Source of the DNA: JBMOKT01 sp049323895
GTDB taxonomy: Bacteria; Bacillota; Peptococcia; Peptococcales; BICA1-8
Direction: 5' to 3'
DNA: 30,265 nt
NCBI GenBank assembly: GCA_049323895.1
Contig: JBMOKT010000040.1
Location: 1 to 30,265 of the forward strand
A program made the translations under genes and the position numbers. The first letter of the stretch is position 1. Every line of letters begins with the position of its first letter. Shown one piece after another: positions 16,052 to 22,058 of this stretch. The notes under the pieces are model-generated. The model was not told the DNA's origin, ran no database searches, and saw nothing but the letters and a program-made list of their open reading frames with translations.

Positions 16052-18058
16052 TTATAGATTTTTAATTTCCTTGAATAGATTCTCGTAGGAGGAGCCTTTA
16101 CGGTAAAAGACAGGTATTTGCCCGATAGGTGCAGCAACCTCATGGGTACCTTGACCGTACTCCTCGCCAGTCCAGATATTTACCCATTGGTCATTAGGGA
16201 GATAAAGTTCCTTGGTGGTTTTTCCTTCTTCATACACAGGAGCCACCATTAAATCCCTGCCAAAAAGATATTGGTATTTTAAATCTAATAATTTCTTATC
16301 ATCGGCATAATGGATATACGGCATGCGCATACAGGGGATTCCTTTTTGAGCATTTTCCTTAACCATTTCTTTAATATACGGTTTTAGATGGGTGTATATC
16401 TTAGTCATTTTTGCAAAATGCAATAAAGTCTCTTCATCAGAGTCAAATTGCCAATTATCTCCGGGTCGGTTTCCTTCATGGGTGCGCATTACCGGTGTAA
16501 AGGCAGCCAGTTCGGTCCATCTCATAAACAATTCTTTAGTTCTTACAACGTCAAACAATGAAGTGTAACCACCGATATCGGAATGGGATAGACCAAAACC
16601 TGACATGCTTAAAGACAGTGCAGCAGGAATAACAGAAGCTAATCCATCATCCAGGCTCCAGTCAACCATCTGATCCCCGGCCCACATCATATATGAATAC
16701 CTGCCGGTACCGCTATAACCTGCCCTTGTAAAGAAGGTAACTTCATCTCCTTTGCCGGCTTCCTCCACTGCCTCTCTGTTAGCCTTAGCCCATTCTGCAG
16801 GATATTTGTTATGGAAGCTCTCAGCACTTTCACCTGAATAGAGAACAGCATCTGTTGGAAGATATTCACCAAAATCACACATCCAACCAGCTAAACCTAT
16901 ATCAATCATGTGTTCCTTGATTACTTCTTTGATCCAGGCAAATGCTTCAGGGTTAGATAAATCAAGAACAGAACCCTTCATATCTGGATAAACAATGTAA
17001 TCTTCACCTTGCTGGTTTTTAACAATATAGCCCTTCTTAGCAGCTTCTTGGTACAAGTCACCATCAGTAGATAAAAATTGATTTATATAACCAAGGAATC
17101 GGATTCCCTTTTCTTTCAATTCTTTGATAGTCTGGGGTAAGTTGGGATACATTTCATCATGGTACTTCCAGTTCCAGAAAAGGCGATAACCAAAATCTGT
17201 TATACGTTTTCCCTCCCAATCTTGAACCCATAAGGCAGCAACATTCACACCAGATTCCTGGGCCTTGGCCAGCTTATTTAAGACAGTTTCTGTTCCGCCC
17301 TGCAAACCTAACCACACACCGTTATACACCCATTCAGGCATTTCCGGCTGTCTTCCTAAGTAGTCTGTCAAATCAACTAAAACATCTACTGGGTTGGCAA
17401 GTTTGGAAATTATTATTTTGGAGGGTACATTGCGGACATATAATTCATGGTAAGAGTCATTGGAGAAATTAAATTCCATATAATTTGAATCGTCCACATG
17501 ACACCAATAATTTTCCGAAGAAACAAAAGTAGGCTGGGGATAATATGTAGTGTACCAGTCACCACCTGCTTTACGATGTTTGTCAGCTAAAAAGGTAATA
17601 TACTCACTTTTGTTTCTGCCAACACCTTGTTCGGATACCCAAAGGGGGACGTTTTTACCCCTTAAGTTAAGCTCTGAAAACTGTTCTCCACAACCAAAGA
17701 CAGCTTCATCTTTATTTGCATGTAAACGGAACCATAGCCGGTTTAAATCCTTGGTGGAATCTCCAAATTTTGCTTCCAACCGTCCATTGCTAACCTCCAA
17801 GGAAACAACGACAAAGGCTAGATCTTTCTTATTAAACTTAATTTTTATTTTATTTGAGCCTTCCTCTAAAACCTCATAATCTGTTAAGGCAAATTTCTCT
17901 TGTAAATTTTCTTCTATTGTAAAGTTGGCCTTATACATCTCATATTTTGCTTTACCTTTTCCCACTATTAGGAATGGAGCCTCACTGGAGTGTTTAATAA
18001 TTTTGTAGTCTTTAAACGAGATTTCCAAACTTTCACCCTGCTGGTTTAAAACAAGCAT
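16052..18058 (-). CDS. yihQ: GH31 sulfoquinovosidase (YihQ-like)
   Basis: A 668-residue GH31 retaining alpha-glycosidase that releases sulfoquinovose from sulfoquinovosyl glycerol or SQDG-derived glycosides. Nucleophile Asp395 is in WMCDFGEYLPTD and acid/base Asp462 in MMWAGDQMVDW. The five residues of the YihQ sulfonate-recognition set all align: Gln253 (Q262 in YihQ), Gln279 (Q288), Arg292 (R301), Trp295 (W304) and Tyr498 (Y508), with the stretches VQDWEGKRITDFG and SHSDIGGYTS. These separate sulfoquinovosidases from ordinary alpha-glucosidases. No signal peptide, so it works in the cytoplasm after import. AGGGGG precedes the ATG. It leads a two-gene operon with the GH116 gene and has an operator like those of the importer and kinase units. 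Confidence 0.92.
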   Translation of the reverse strand: MLVLNQQGESLEISFKDYKIIKHSSEAPFLIVGKGKAKYEMYKANFTIEENLQEKFALTDYEVLEEGSNKIKIKFNKKDLAFVVVSLEVSNGRLEAKFGDSTKDLNRLWFRLHANKDEAVFGCGEQFSELNLRGKNVPLWVSEQGVGRNKSEYITFLADKHRKAGGDWYTTYYPQPTFVSSENYWCHVDDSNYMEFNFSNDSYHELYVRNVPSKIIISKLANPVDVLVDLTDYLGRQPEMPEWVYNGVWLGLQGGTETVLNKLAKAQESGVNVAALWVQDWEGKRITDFGYRLFWNWKYHDEMYPNLPQTIKELKEKGIRFLGYINQFLSTDGDLYQEAAKKGYIVKNQQGEDYIVYPDMKGSVLDLSNPEAFAWIKEVIKEHMIDIGLAGWMCDFGEYLPTDAVLYSGESAESFHNKYPAEWAKANREAVEEAGKGDEVTFFTRAGYSGTGRYSYMMWAGDQMVDWSLDDGLASVIPAALSLSMSGFGLSHSDIGGYTSLFDVVRTKELFMRWTELAAFTPVMRTHEGNRPGDNWQFDSDEETLLHFAKMTKIYTHLKPYIKEMVKENAQKGIPCMRMPYIHYADDKKLLDLKYQYLFGRDLMVAPVYEEGKTTKELYLPNDQWVNIWTGEEYGQGTHEVAAPIGQIPVFYRKGSSYENLFKEIKNL

Positions 18059-18094
18059 TTGCTAGAACCCCCTAAATTTTTAATTTTTATAATT

Positions 18095-18113
18095 TTACAA
18101 TATTATAATGTAA
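18095..18113. promoter_or_regulatory. Operator upstream of the sulfoquinovosidase operon
   Basis: TTACAATATTATAATGTAA is a 19-bp palindrome with one mismatch pair. It contains AATATT followed by a degenerate second half of the operator seen at 6426, 8662 and 9599, and lies 8 bp downstream of a -10 box. Confidence 0.65.
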
Positions 18114-18121
18114 CTACATTT

Positions 18122-18150
18122 AATTTAACATTTGCTATTCTCAAATTCAA
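18122..18150 (-). promoter_or_regulatory. Promoter of the sulfoquinovosidase operon
   Basis: On the minus strand TTGAAT (18150-18145), a 17-bp spacer and TAAATT (18127-18122). Each box matches consensus at four of six bases; its position relative to the operator is like that of the other three. Confidence 0.5.
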
Positions 18151-18238
18151 TATGCGCTTTTGTCACTCTATTAATTTTTTGCATAATTAACAAATTTATG
18201 TCAAAAAATATCTTTAATTATTTAAAGGAGGTTAGCTC

Positions 18239-18430
18239 ATGGACTTTCAAAGGGCAAAGGAGATTGTAAAATCCCCAAATAATATTCAGGTATTACATAA
18301 AGACAAGGCAATTTGGATTACCAATTTAGATGAAAAAAGCCAGACTGCAGAGGTTACGGCAGGTCCTCAATTTGAGGAAAAGATGACAGTAGCTGTCAAT
18401 GAATTAGAAGAAGTACACAGCAAACATTAA
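18239..18430 (+). CDS. sspH: H-type small acid-soluble spore protein
   Basis: A 63-residue protein with the SspH family pattern: MDFQRAKEIVKSPNNIQVLH, then AIWITNLDEKSQTAEV and a C-terminal VAVNELEEV. SspH proteins are minor spore-core proteins made in the forespore. AAAGGAGG lies 7 bp before the ATG and a strong terminator follows directly, so it is monocistronic. A clear sigma-G promoter could not be settled in the AT-rich leader. It is direct evidence that the organism forms spores. Confidence 0.92.
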   Translation: MDFQRAKEIVKSPNNIQVLHKDKAIWITNLDEKSQTAEVTAGPQFEEKMTVAVNELEEVHSKH

Positions 18431-18450
18431 AACCGGGCAACCGGTTTTTT
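18428..18450 (+). terminator. Terminator of sspH
   Basis: AAAACCGG, loop GCAA, CCGGTTTTTT: a perfect stem with a tetraloop and T-run starting at the stop codon. Confidence 0.9.
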
Positions 18451-18466
18451 GAACTTCTCCCCTATA

Positions 18467-18494
18467 TTTACCTGAATTATGCTAATATTATAAT
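18467..18494 (+). promoter_or_regulatory. Probable promoter of the TauE/SafE gene
   Basis: TTTACC (18467-18472), a 16-bp spacer and TATAAT (18489-18494). The -10 lies within AATATTATAAT (18484-18494), an 11-bp string also found inside the sulfoquinovosidase operator, which may be a degenerate operator or chance. Confidence 0.45.
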
Positions 18495-18529
18495 TGCATA
18501 TTGTCTAAAACTAAAAGGAGATTGGTGCA

Positions 18530-19291
18530 ATGGAGTTAACCTTCGGAAATGTAGTACTTATTCTTTTAACAGGAACAGCAGCCGGATTTTTAAACGTAGT
18601 AGGAGGAGGAGGTTCTCTGCTTTCCATGCCGATGTTAATTTTCCTTGGTCTGCCTTCTGCATTGGCAAACGGTACTAATCGGATTGCTTTAATGGTACAG
18701 AATATTGTAGCAGTTATAAATTTTCGCAGCAAAGGATACTTTGACCTCAAACTGAGTCTTTTATTAGGTATTCCCGCTTTACTGGGCTCAATTGCCGGAT
18801 CCGGTCTAGCCATTTCCCTTCCCGATGAAATTTTCAATAAGATTTTAGGATTGATAATGTTTGTAGTCTTGTTTTTAATTATTAAGCAGCCTGAAAAAAA
18901 ATTAGTTTCCCAGGACGAACAAGAATTTAACCCTAAGAAAAGAATTCCTGCTATGATTGCTTTCTTTTTTATTGGTATGTATGGGGGTTTTATGCAAGCA
19001 GGGGTAGGTTTTGTCATAATAGCTGCCCTTACTCTTATCACCGGCATGTCTCTAGTTAAAATTAATAGTGTCAAGGTTTTTGTTGTTGGTCTGTATATGC
19101 TTTCTTCATTAATTGTCTTTATTGCCAGCGGAAACGTGAATTGGGTGCTGGGGCTAACCTTAGCTGTAGGTAATTCCATAGGGGCTTGGCTGGGCAGCAG
19201 CTTTGCAGTTTCTAAGGGAGACAAATGGATTAGATATATCTTAGTAGTAACTGTAACCATAATGGCCTTAAAGTTATTATTAAATTTCTAA
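18530..19291 (+). CDS. TauE/SafE-family membrane exporter
   Basis: A 253-residue integral membrane protein of the TauE/SafE (DUF81) family, with hydrophobic helices through its length. The N-terminal half repeats the family features GFLNVVGGGGSLLSMPMLIF and GLPSALANGTNRIAL; the second half has GMYGGFMQAGVGF. Characterised members export sulfite or organosulfonates such as sulfolactate and sulfoacetate, and related genes occur in SQ degradation clusters. It is encoded about 470 bp from the sulfoquinovosidase on the opposite strand, with sspH between. Export of sulfolactaldehyde-derived sulfonates or sulfite is therefore attractive, but co-regulation is not proven. AAAGGAG precedes the ATG. Confidence 0.88.
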   Translation: MELTFGNVVLILLTGTAAGFLNVVGGGGSLLSMPMLIFLGLPSALANGTNRIALMVQNIVAVINFRSKGYFDLKLSLLLGIPALLGSIAGSGLAISLPDEIFNKILGLIMFVVLFLIIKQPEKKLVSQDEQEFNPKKRIPAMIAFFFIGMYGGFMQAGVGFVIIAALTLITGMSLVKINSVKVFVVGLYMLSSLIVFIASGNVNWVLGLTLAVGNSIGAWLGSSFAVSKGDKWIRYILVVTVTIMALKLLLNF

Positions 19292-19365
19292 TTCATGTTT
19301 TGAGTTCTAAATTTTTAGGGTAATAATAGGATATAACTCAAATCAGTAAATTAGGAGGTAACATA

Positions 19366-19740
19366 ATGAAATCATTTAAAGAGCTAATGCAATCTGGTGA
19401 CTGGAAAGGCGAAAAGCATGTGCCTGTTATTCAATGCCCAGATAGTGTAACTGCTAATGAGGCATTTGAACTAAAAGCCTTAATCGGTGAAGCAATCCCC
19501 CACCCCAATAACCTGGAGCATCATATTTCCTGGATAAAAGTGTTTTTCTTAGGGGAAGGCAAGAAATTTCCTGTTGAATTGGCTAACTTCACTTTTACTC
19601 CCCACGGTGAAGGGGATATTTTTACTGAGCCACTGGGGGCAGCTAGAGTTAAAGTGCCCAGTTCCGGAACTATCTTAGCGCTGAGCTATTGTAATATTCA
19701 TGGGCTTTGGGAAAATAGCAAAGAAATCACTGTAAAGTAA
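19366..19740 (+). CDS. Superoxide reductase, neelaredoxin type
   Basis: A 124-residue single-domain superoxide reductase that reduces superoxide to hydrogen peroxide without making oxygen, as used by anaerobes. The Fe(His)4Cys centre is visible: His18 in EKHVPVI, His46 in HPNN, His52 in EHHISW, and Cys109 and His112 in CNIHGLW. Glu16 in GEKHVP is the usual sixth-position lysine-neighbour region. It lacks the N-terminal rubredoxin-like domain of desulfoferrodoxin. AGGAGG lies before the ATG. It follows the TauE gene by 74 bp, so the two may share a transcript. Confidence 0.93.
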   Translation: MKSFKELMQSGDWKGEKHVPVIQCPDSVTANEAFELKALIGEAIPHPNNLEHHISWIKVFFLGEGKKFPVELANFTFTPHGEGDIFTEPLGAARVKVPSSGTILALSYCNIHGLWENSKEITVK

Positions 19741-19756
19741 TTTAAAAAGGAAATTG

Positions 19757-19859
19757 AAAAGCACCATCCTGCTTCGTTAATTTTAGCCTAAGATCCTTAA
19801 CGTATTATAATACGCCTCCGGTCTTAGGCTAAAAATTTGCCTTGCATTATGGCACTTTT
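19757..19859. repeat. 103-bp imperfect inverted repeat with a nested palindrome
   Basis: Arms of about 40 bp run 19757-19797 and 19820-19859. The inner 13 bp, TTTTAGCCTAAGA (19781-19793) and its complement at 19822-19834, are perfect, and outer blocks AAAAG, CCAT and TGC also pair. The loop holds a separate perfect 14-bp palindrome CGTATTATAATACG (19801-19814). No T-run follows on either strand, so it is not a standard terminator. No second copy was seen. The remaining 19860-19963 shows nothing recognisable. Confidence 0.75.
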
Positions 19860-19963
19860 GAATCCCCTATACTTTTATACAATATCCTTTATTAATGACA
19901 TGAACCAATTTTATTCAAACGAAACCGTAGACCATGCAATAATTAACACTGCACTAGTTCTTT

Positions 19964-20185
19964 CTACATTTTTTCACAGGCAATCCGCTGTTTGATACCC
20001 AATGTTTTTAAGATCAATTCCATGGGACAAAAGCCTGTTGTGGCAGAGATGACCAACATTATACCTACAAAGCCTGTAAAGTATAACCAAACATGGCTGA
20101 AAACCTGGCTGAAAATAACACTAAGTATAATAAATATTCCTGCAATTAAACGGATAAGTGAACCTTTTCCATTGATAATATACAC
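19964..20185 (-). CDS. YgaP-like (DUF2892) small membrane protein
   Basis: A 73-residue protein with two hydrophobic helices (about 9-28 and 32-50), the pattern of the YgaP-type transmembrane domain, which in some proteins is fused to a rhodanese. Here it stands alone. CPMELILKTLGI is a conserved-looking motif after the second helix. The start is GTG, with GGGGAGG upstream. It lies 21 bp after the cytochrome b gene and ends that operon. Known members are often found near sulfur-transfer or persulfide genes; the role here is unknown. Confidence 0.75.
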   Translation of the reverse strand: MYIINGKGSLIRLIAGIFIILSVIFSQVFSHVWLYFTGFVGIMLVISATTGFCPMELILKTLGIKQRIACEKM

Positions 20186-20206
20186 TATTCTACCTCCCCT
20201 TCTAAT

Positions 20207-20884
20207 TTAAGCGGCCTTTTTCTTTTCTTTCTTACCCTGTATTTTTTGATACCAGATGCTGTGGCGATGCTTTACATATTCCAGGTCAACCTTCCCTGTA
20301 AACATGGATGGAAGCAAGGGCCAGTTTGCTTTGATAGCAAATGCTGCCAGATGGGCAAAGATACCGAAAATTATCATAAAGGTTGCCAGGTTATGGAGGT
20401 TTGTAATCCAGCTTAAAAAGGTGTCAGAGAAGGTAACGGCAGGTAGATTTTTTACCACCTTAATAATCCCTGTGACTATTATCAAAAGGAAACTTAAGAC
20501 CATATAACCATAGGCTAGCCTTTGCTCGGCCAGGTATTTATCGCTTGGTGGTTCTTCCCCTTTACCTAACATGGACTTTATAATAAGATATGATTCTTTC
20601 ATATCACCTTTTTGAGGAATTAAATTATATTCTTTTCTAATGATATGGTAAACAATGTGGATGCTTACTGCTGATAAGAGTATGGCAGCTGCAATATAGT
20701 GAATCACTACCGTGACGGAATAATCTGCTGTCCAGGAAAGAACCGGCAGCTGGTCAATAAAATATCTTCTTGCTAATGGCAGTTGAAACATTCCTGTAAT
20801 TATTAACGCAAATGTAGAAAAAGCTATAGACCAATGGACTAATCTTACTAATGGGCTGTGCCTGATAATTTTTTCTTTAGCCAT
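20207..20884 (-). CDS. Cytochrome b subunit, formate dehydrogenase gamma (FdnI) type
   Basis: A 225-residue membrane diheme cytochrome b with four predicted helices. Candidate heme-ligand histidines are His17 (RLVHW), His61, His75, His163 (NLHNLATF) and His177. It would pass electrons between the menaquinone pool and the iron-sulfur protein encoded directly before it; the stop TAA of that gene abuts this ATG. The family also serves thiosulfate/polysulfide reductases and hydrogenases. No molybdopterin catalytic subunit is encoded in the operon, so the electron donor or acceptor is unknown. Confidence 0.85.
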   Translation of the reverse strand: MAKEKIIRHSPLVRLVHWSIAFSTFALIITGMFQLPLARRYFIDQLPVLSWTADYSVTVVIHYIAAAILLSAVSIHIVYHIIRKEYNLIPQKGDMKESYLIIKSMLGKGEEPPSDKYLAEQRLAYGYMVLSFLLIIVTGIIKVVKNLPAVTFSDTFLSWITNLHNLATFMIIFGIFAHLAAFAIKANWPLLPSMFTGKVDLEYVKHRHSIWYQKIQGKKEKKKAA

Positions 20885-21883
20885 TTACTCTTCCCCCTTC
20901 CCATTCATAGTTTTATACGCTGTAATGCCCGCCGCAAAGGCAGTAGCCACGGGAGCTAATAATACAGCTGAAGCCATACCGTTGGCAGTATCTAAGAAGT
21001 TTCCAACTTCAACTGGCATAGTGGGAAAACCCGGGGCTTCTGGATTTGGCTGACTTGCTTTTTGTTTTTCTAAAGCCTGATGGATTTTTCCAAAGGAAAC
21101 TGGCGAGATATAAAATGTTGAAGTTCCCCCATTTTCTTTGTCACCATATACATAGCCATTTATTTCTTGTGCTCTTTTATAGGCTTCTTTCTTCATCTCT
21201 TCCTTAGAACCATAAGTAATGGCACCCTTGGGACATGCTTCTGCACACGCCGGAATCCGGCCAACCTTAACACGGTCATAACAAAGGTCGCATTTATACA
21301 TTACTCCTCCGCCGGCAAGCTTAGGTGCAACTTTAAGGTAGAGCCCTACCCCTGCCTGCCTGGCAGGAATGCCCCAGGGACAGACGTCTCTACATTTTGC
21401 TCCCCCAAAGCACACATTGGGGTTTATACTAGTGGTACCTTCCGGAGTTTGTTCCAGGGCACTAAAGGGACATAAATTGACACACGGTGGATTGTCACAA
21501 TGCATACACCGTCTGGGAACTGAAATTTCCTTTCCATCTACTTTGACATTCTGCACAAAAGTCCAATTATAGGGTGTTAATCTTTTGGTAAGACCCTTTT
21601 TGTCAGCCCAGCTTTCATGTTTTTTCTGGGGCCAATAATCAGGGATATTTTCTATTGGCTCCGGAAACCTGCTCTTATTTTTATCTTTGCAGGCGGCTAC
21701 ACAGGCAGGAACCTCTTGTCCTTTACAGCCATCACATTTAGTTAAATCAATGAGGGTTCCTACCTTATTAGACCCGGTTTCACTGGCCCCGGCAATCTTA
21801 TTGGCACCTGACAAAATTAGTCCGCTAGCCGCACCTGCAGCTACTGTCCTTTTTAAAAAGCTTCTGCGCGAAATGTTTGACAC
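20885..21883 (-). CDS. Tat-exported iron-sulfur electron-transfer subunit (FdnH/HybA-like), C-terminally anchored
   Basis: A 332-residue protein. SRRSFLK (5-11) plus a hydrophobic stretch is a twin-arginine signal, so the folded protein is exported. Cysteine groups lie at 50/53/61/65, 126/129/134/138, 158/164/168 and 198/201/213/217. The third group, CFGGAKCRDVCP, has Gly161 where a fourth cysteine is expected. A hydrophobic segment near 300-322 should anchor the C-terminus. The start is GTG after AAGGGGG. It is the first gene of an operon with a cytochrome b and a YgaP-like protein and has a CsoR/CstR-like operator upstream. No catalytic subunit is adjacent; it could serve an enzyme encoded elsewhere or a separate redox shuttle. 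Confidence 0.82.
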   Translation of the reverse strand: MSNISRRSFLKRTVAAGAASGLILSGANKIAGASETGSNKVGTLIDLTKCDGCKGQEVPACVAACKDKNKSRFPEPIENIPDYWPQKKHESWADKKGLTKRLTPYNWTFVQNVKVDGKEISVPRRCMHCDNPPCVNLCPFSALEQTPEGTTSINPNVCFGGAKCRDVCPWGIPARQAGVGLYLKVAPKLAGGGVMYKCDLCYDRVKVGRIPACAEACPKGAITYGSKEEMKKEAYKRAQEINGYVYGDKENGGTSTFYISPVSFGKIHQALEKQKASQPNPEAPGFPTMPVEVGNFLDTANGMASAVLLAPVATAFAAGITAYKTMNGKGEE

Positions 21884-21925
21884 TATACCAGCCCCCTTTT
21901 TATCTAATTCAATTATTTTTAGCTA

Positions 21926-21940
21926 TACCCCCTATGGGTA
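21926..21940. promoter_or_regulatory. CsoR/CstR-like operator upstream of the iron-sulfur operon
   Basis: TACCC-CCTAT-GGGTA, a 5-5-5 palindrome with the G/C-tract and flanking AT layout typical of CsoR, RcnR, FrmR and CstR-type repressors. It lies 43-57 bp before the GTG start and just downstream of a possible promoter (TTGACA at 21975-21970, 18-bp spacer, TAAGAT at 21951-21946 on the minus strand). The regulator is not encoded in the window. Confidence 0.45.
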
Positions 21941-22007
21941 AGTATATCTTACTCCAGGGACAGGGTTTATGTCAATACATCTATATATATAGATATTATA
22001 AAAATAT

Positions 22008-22057
22008 TTTAAAAAAAGAAACCCCCACCCTTTTAGGTTAGGGTTAGGGTCTTGTAA
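22008..22057 (-). terminator. Terminator of the 533-residue stalk-domain gene
   Basis: On the minus strand, ACCCTAACCCTAACC is followed by AAAAGGGTGGGGGTT and TTCTTTTTTT. The C-rich and G-rich arms pair imperfectly and are followed by a T-run directly after the stop codon at 22059. Confidence 0.65.
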
Positions 22058-22058
22058 T

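Noticed and set aside
18511..19260. A 249-codon minus-strand frame opposite the TauE/SafE gene
   Set aside because: It is a shadow of the exporter frame, with an unlikely Thr/Ile/Lys/Pro-rich composition and no ribosome site; the plus-strand product is a clear family member.
22035..22052. Telomere-like TTAGGG units
   Set aside because: Only two and a half units, explained as one arm of the terminator of the 533-residue gene.
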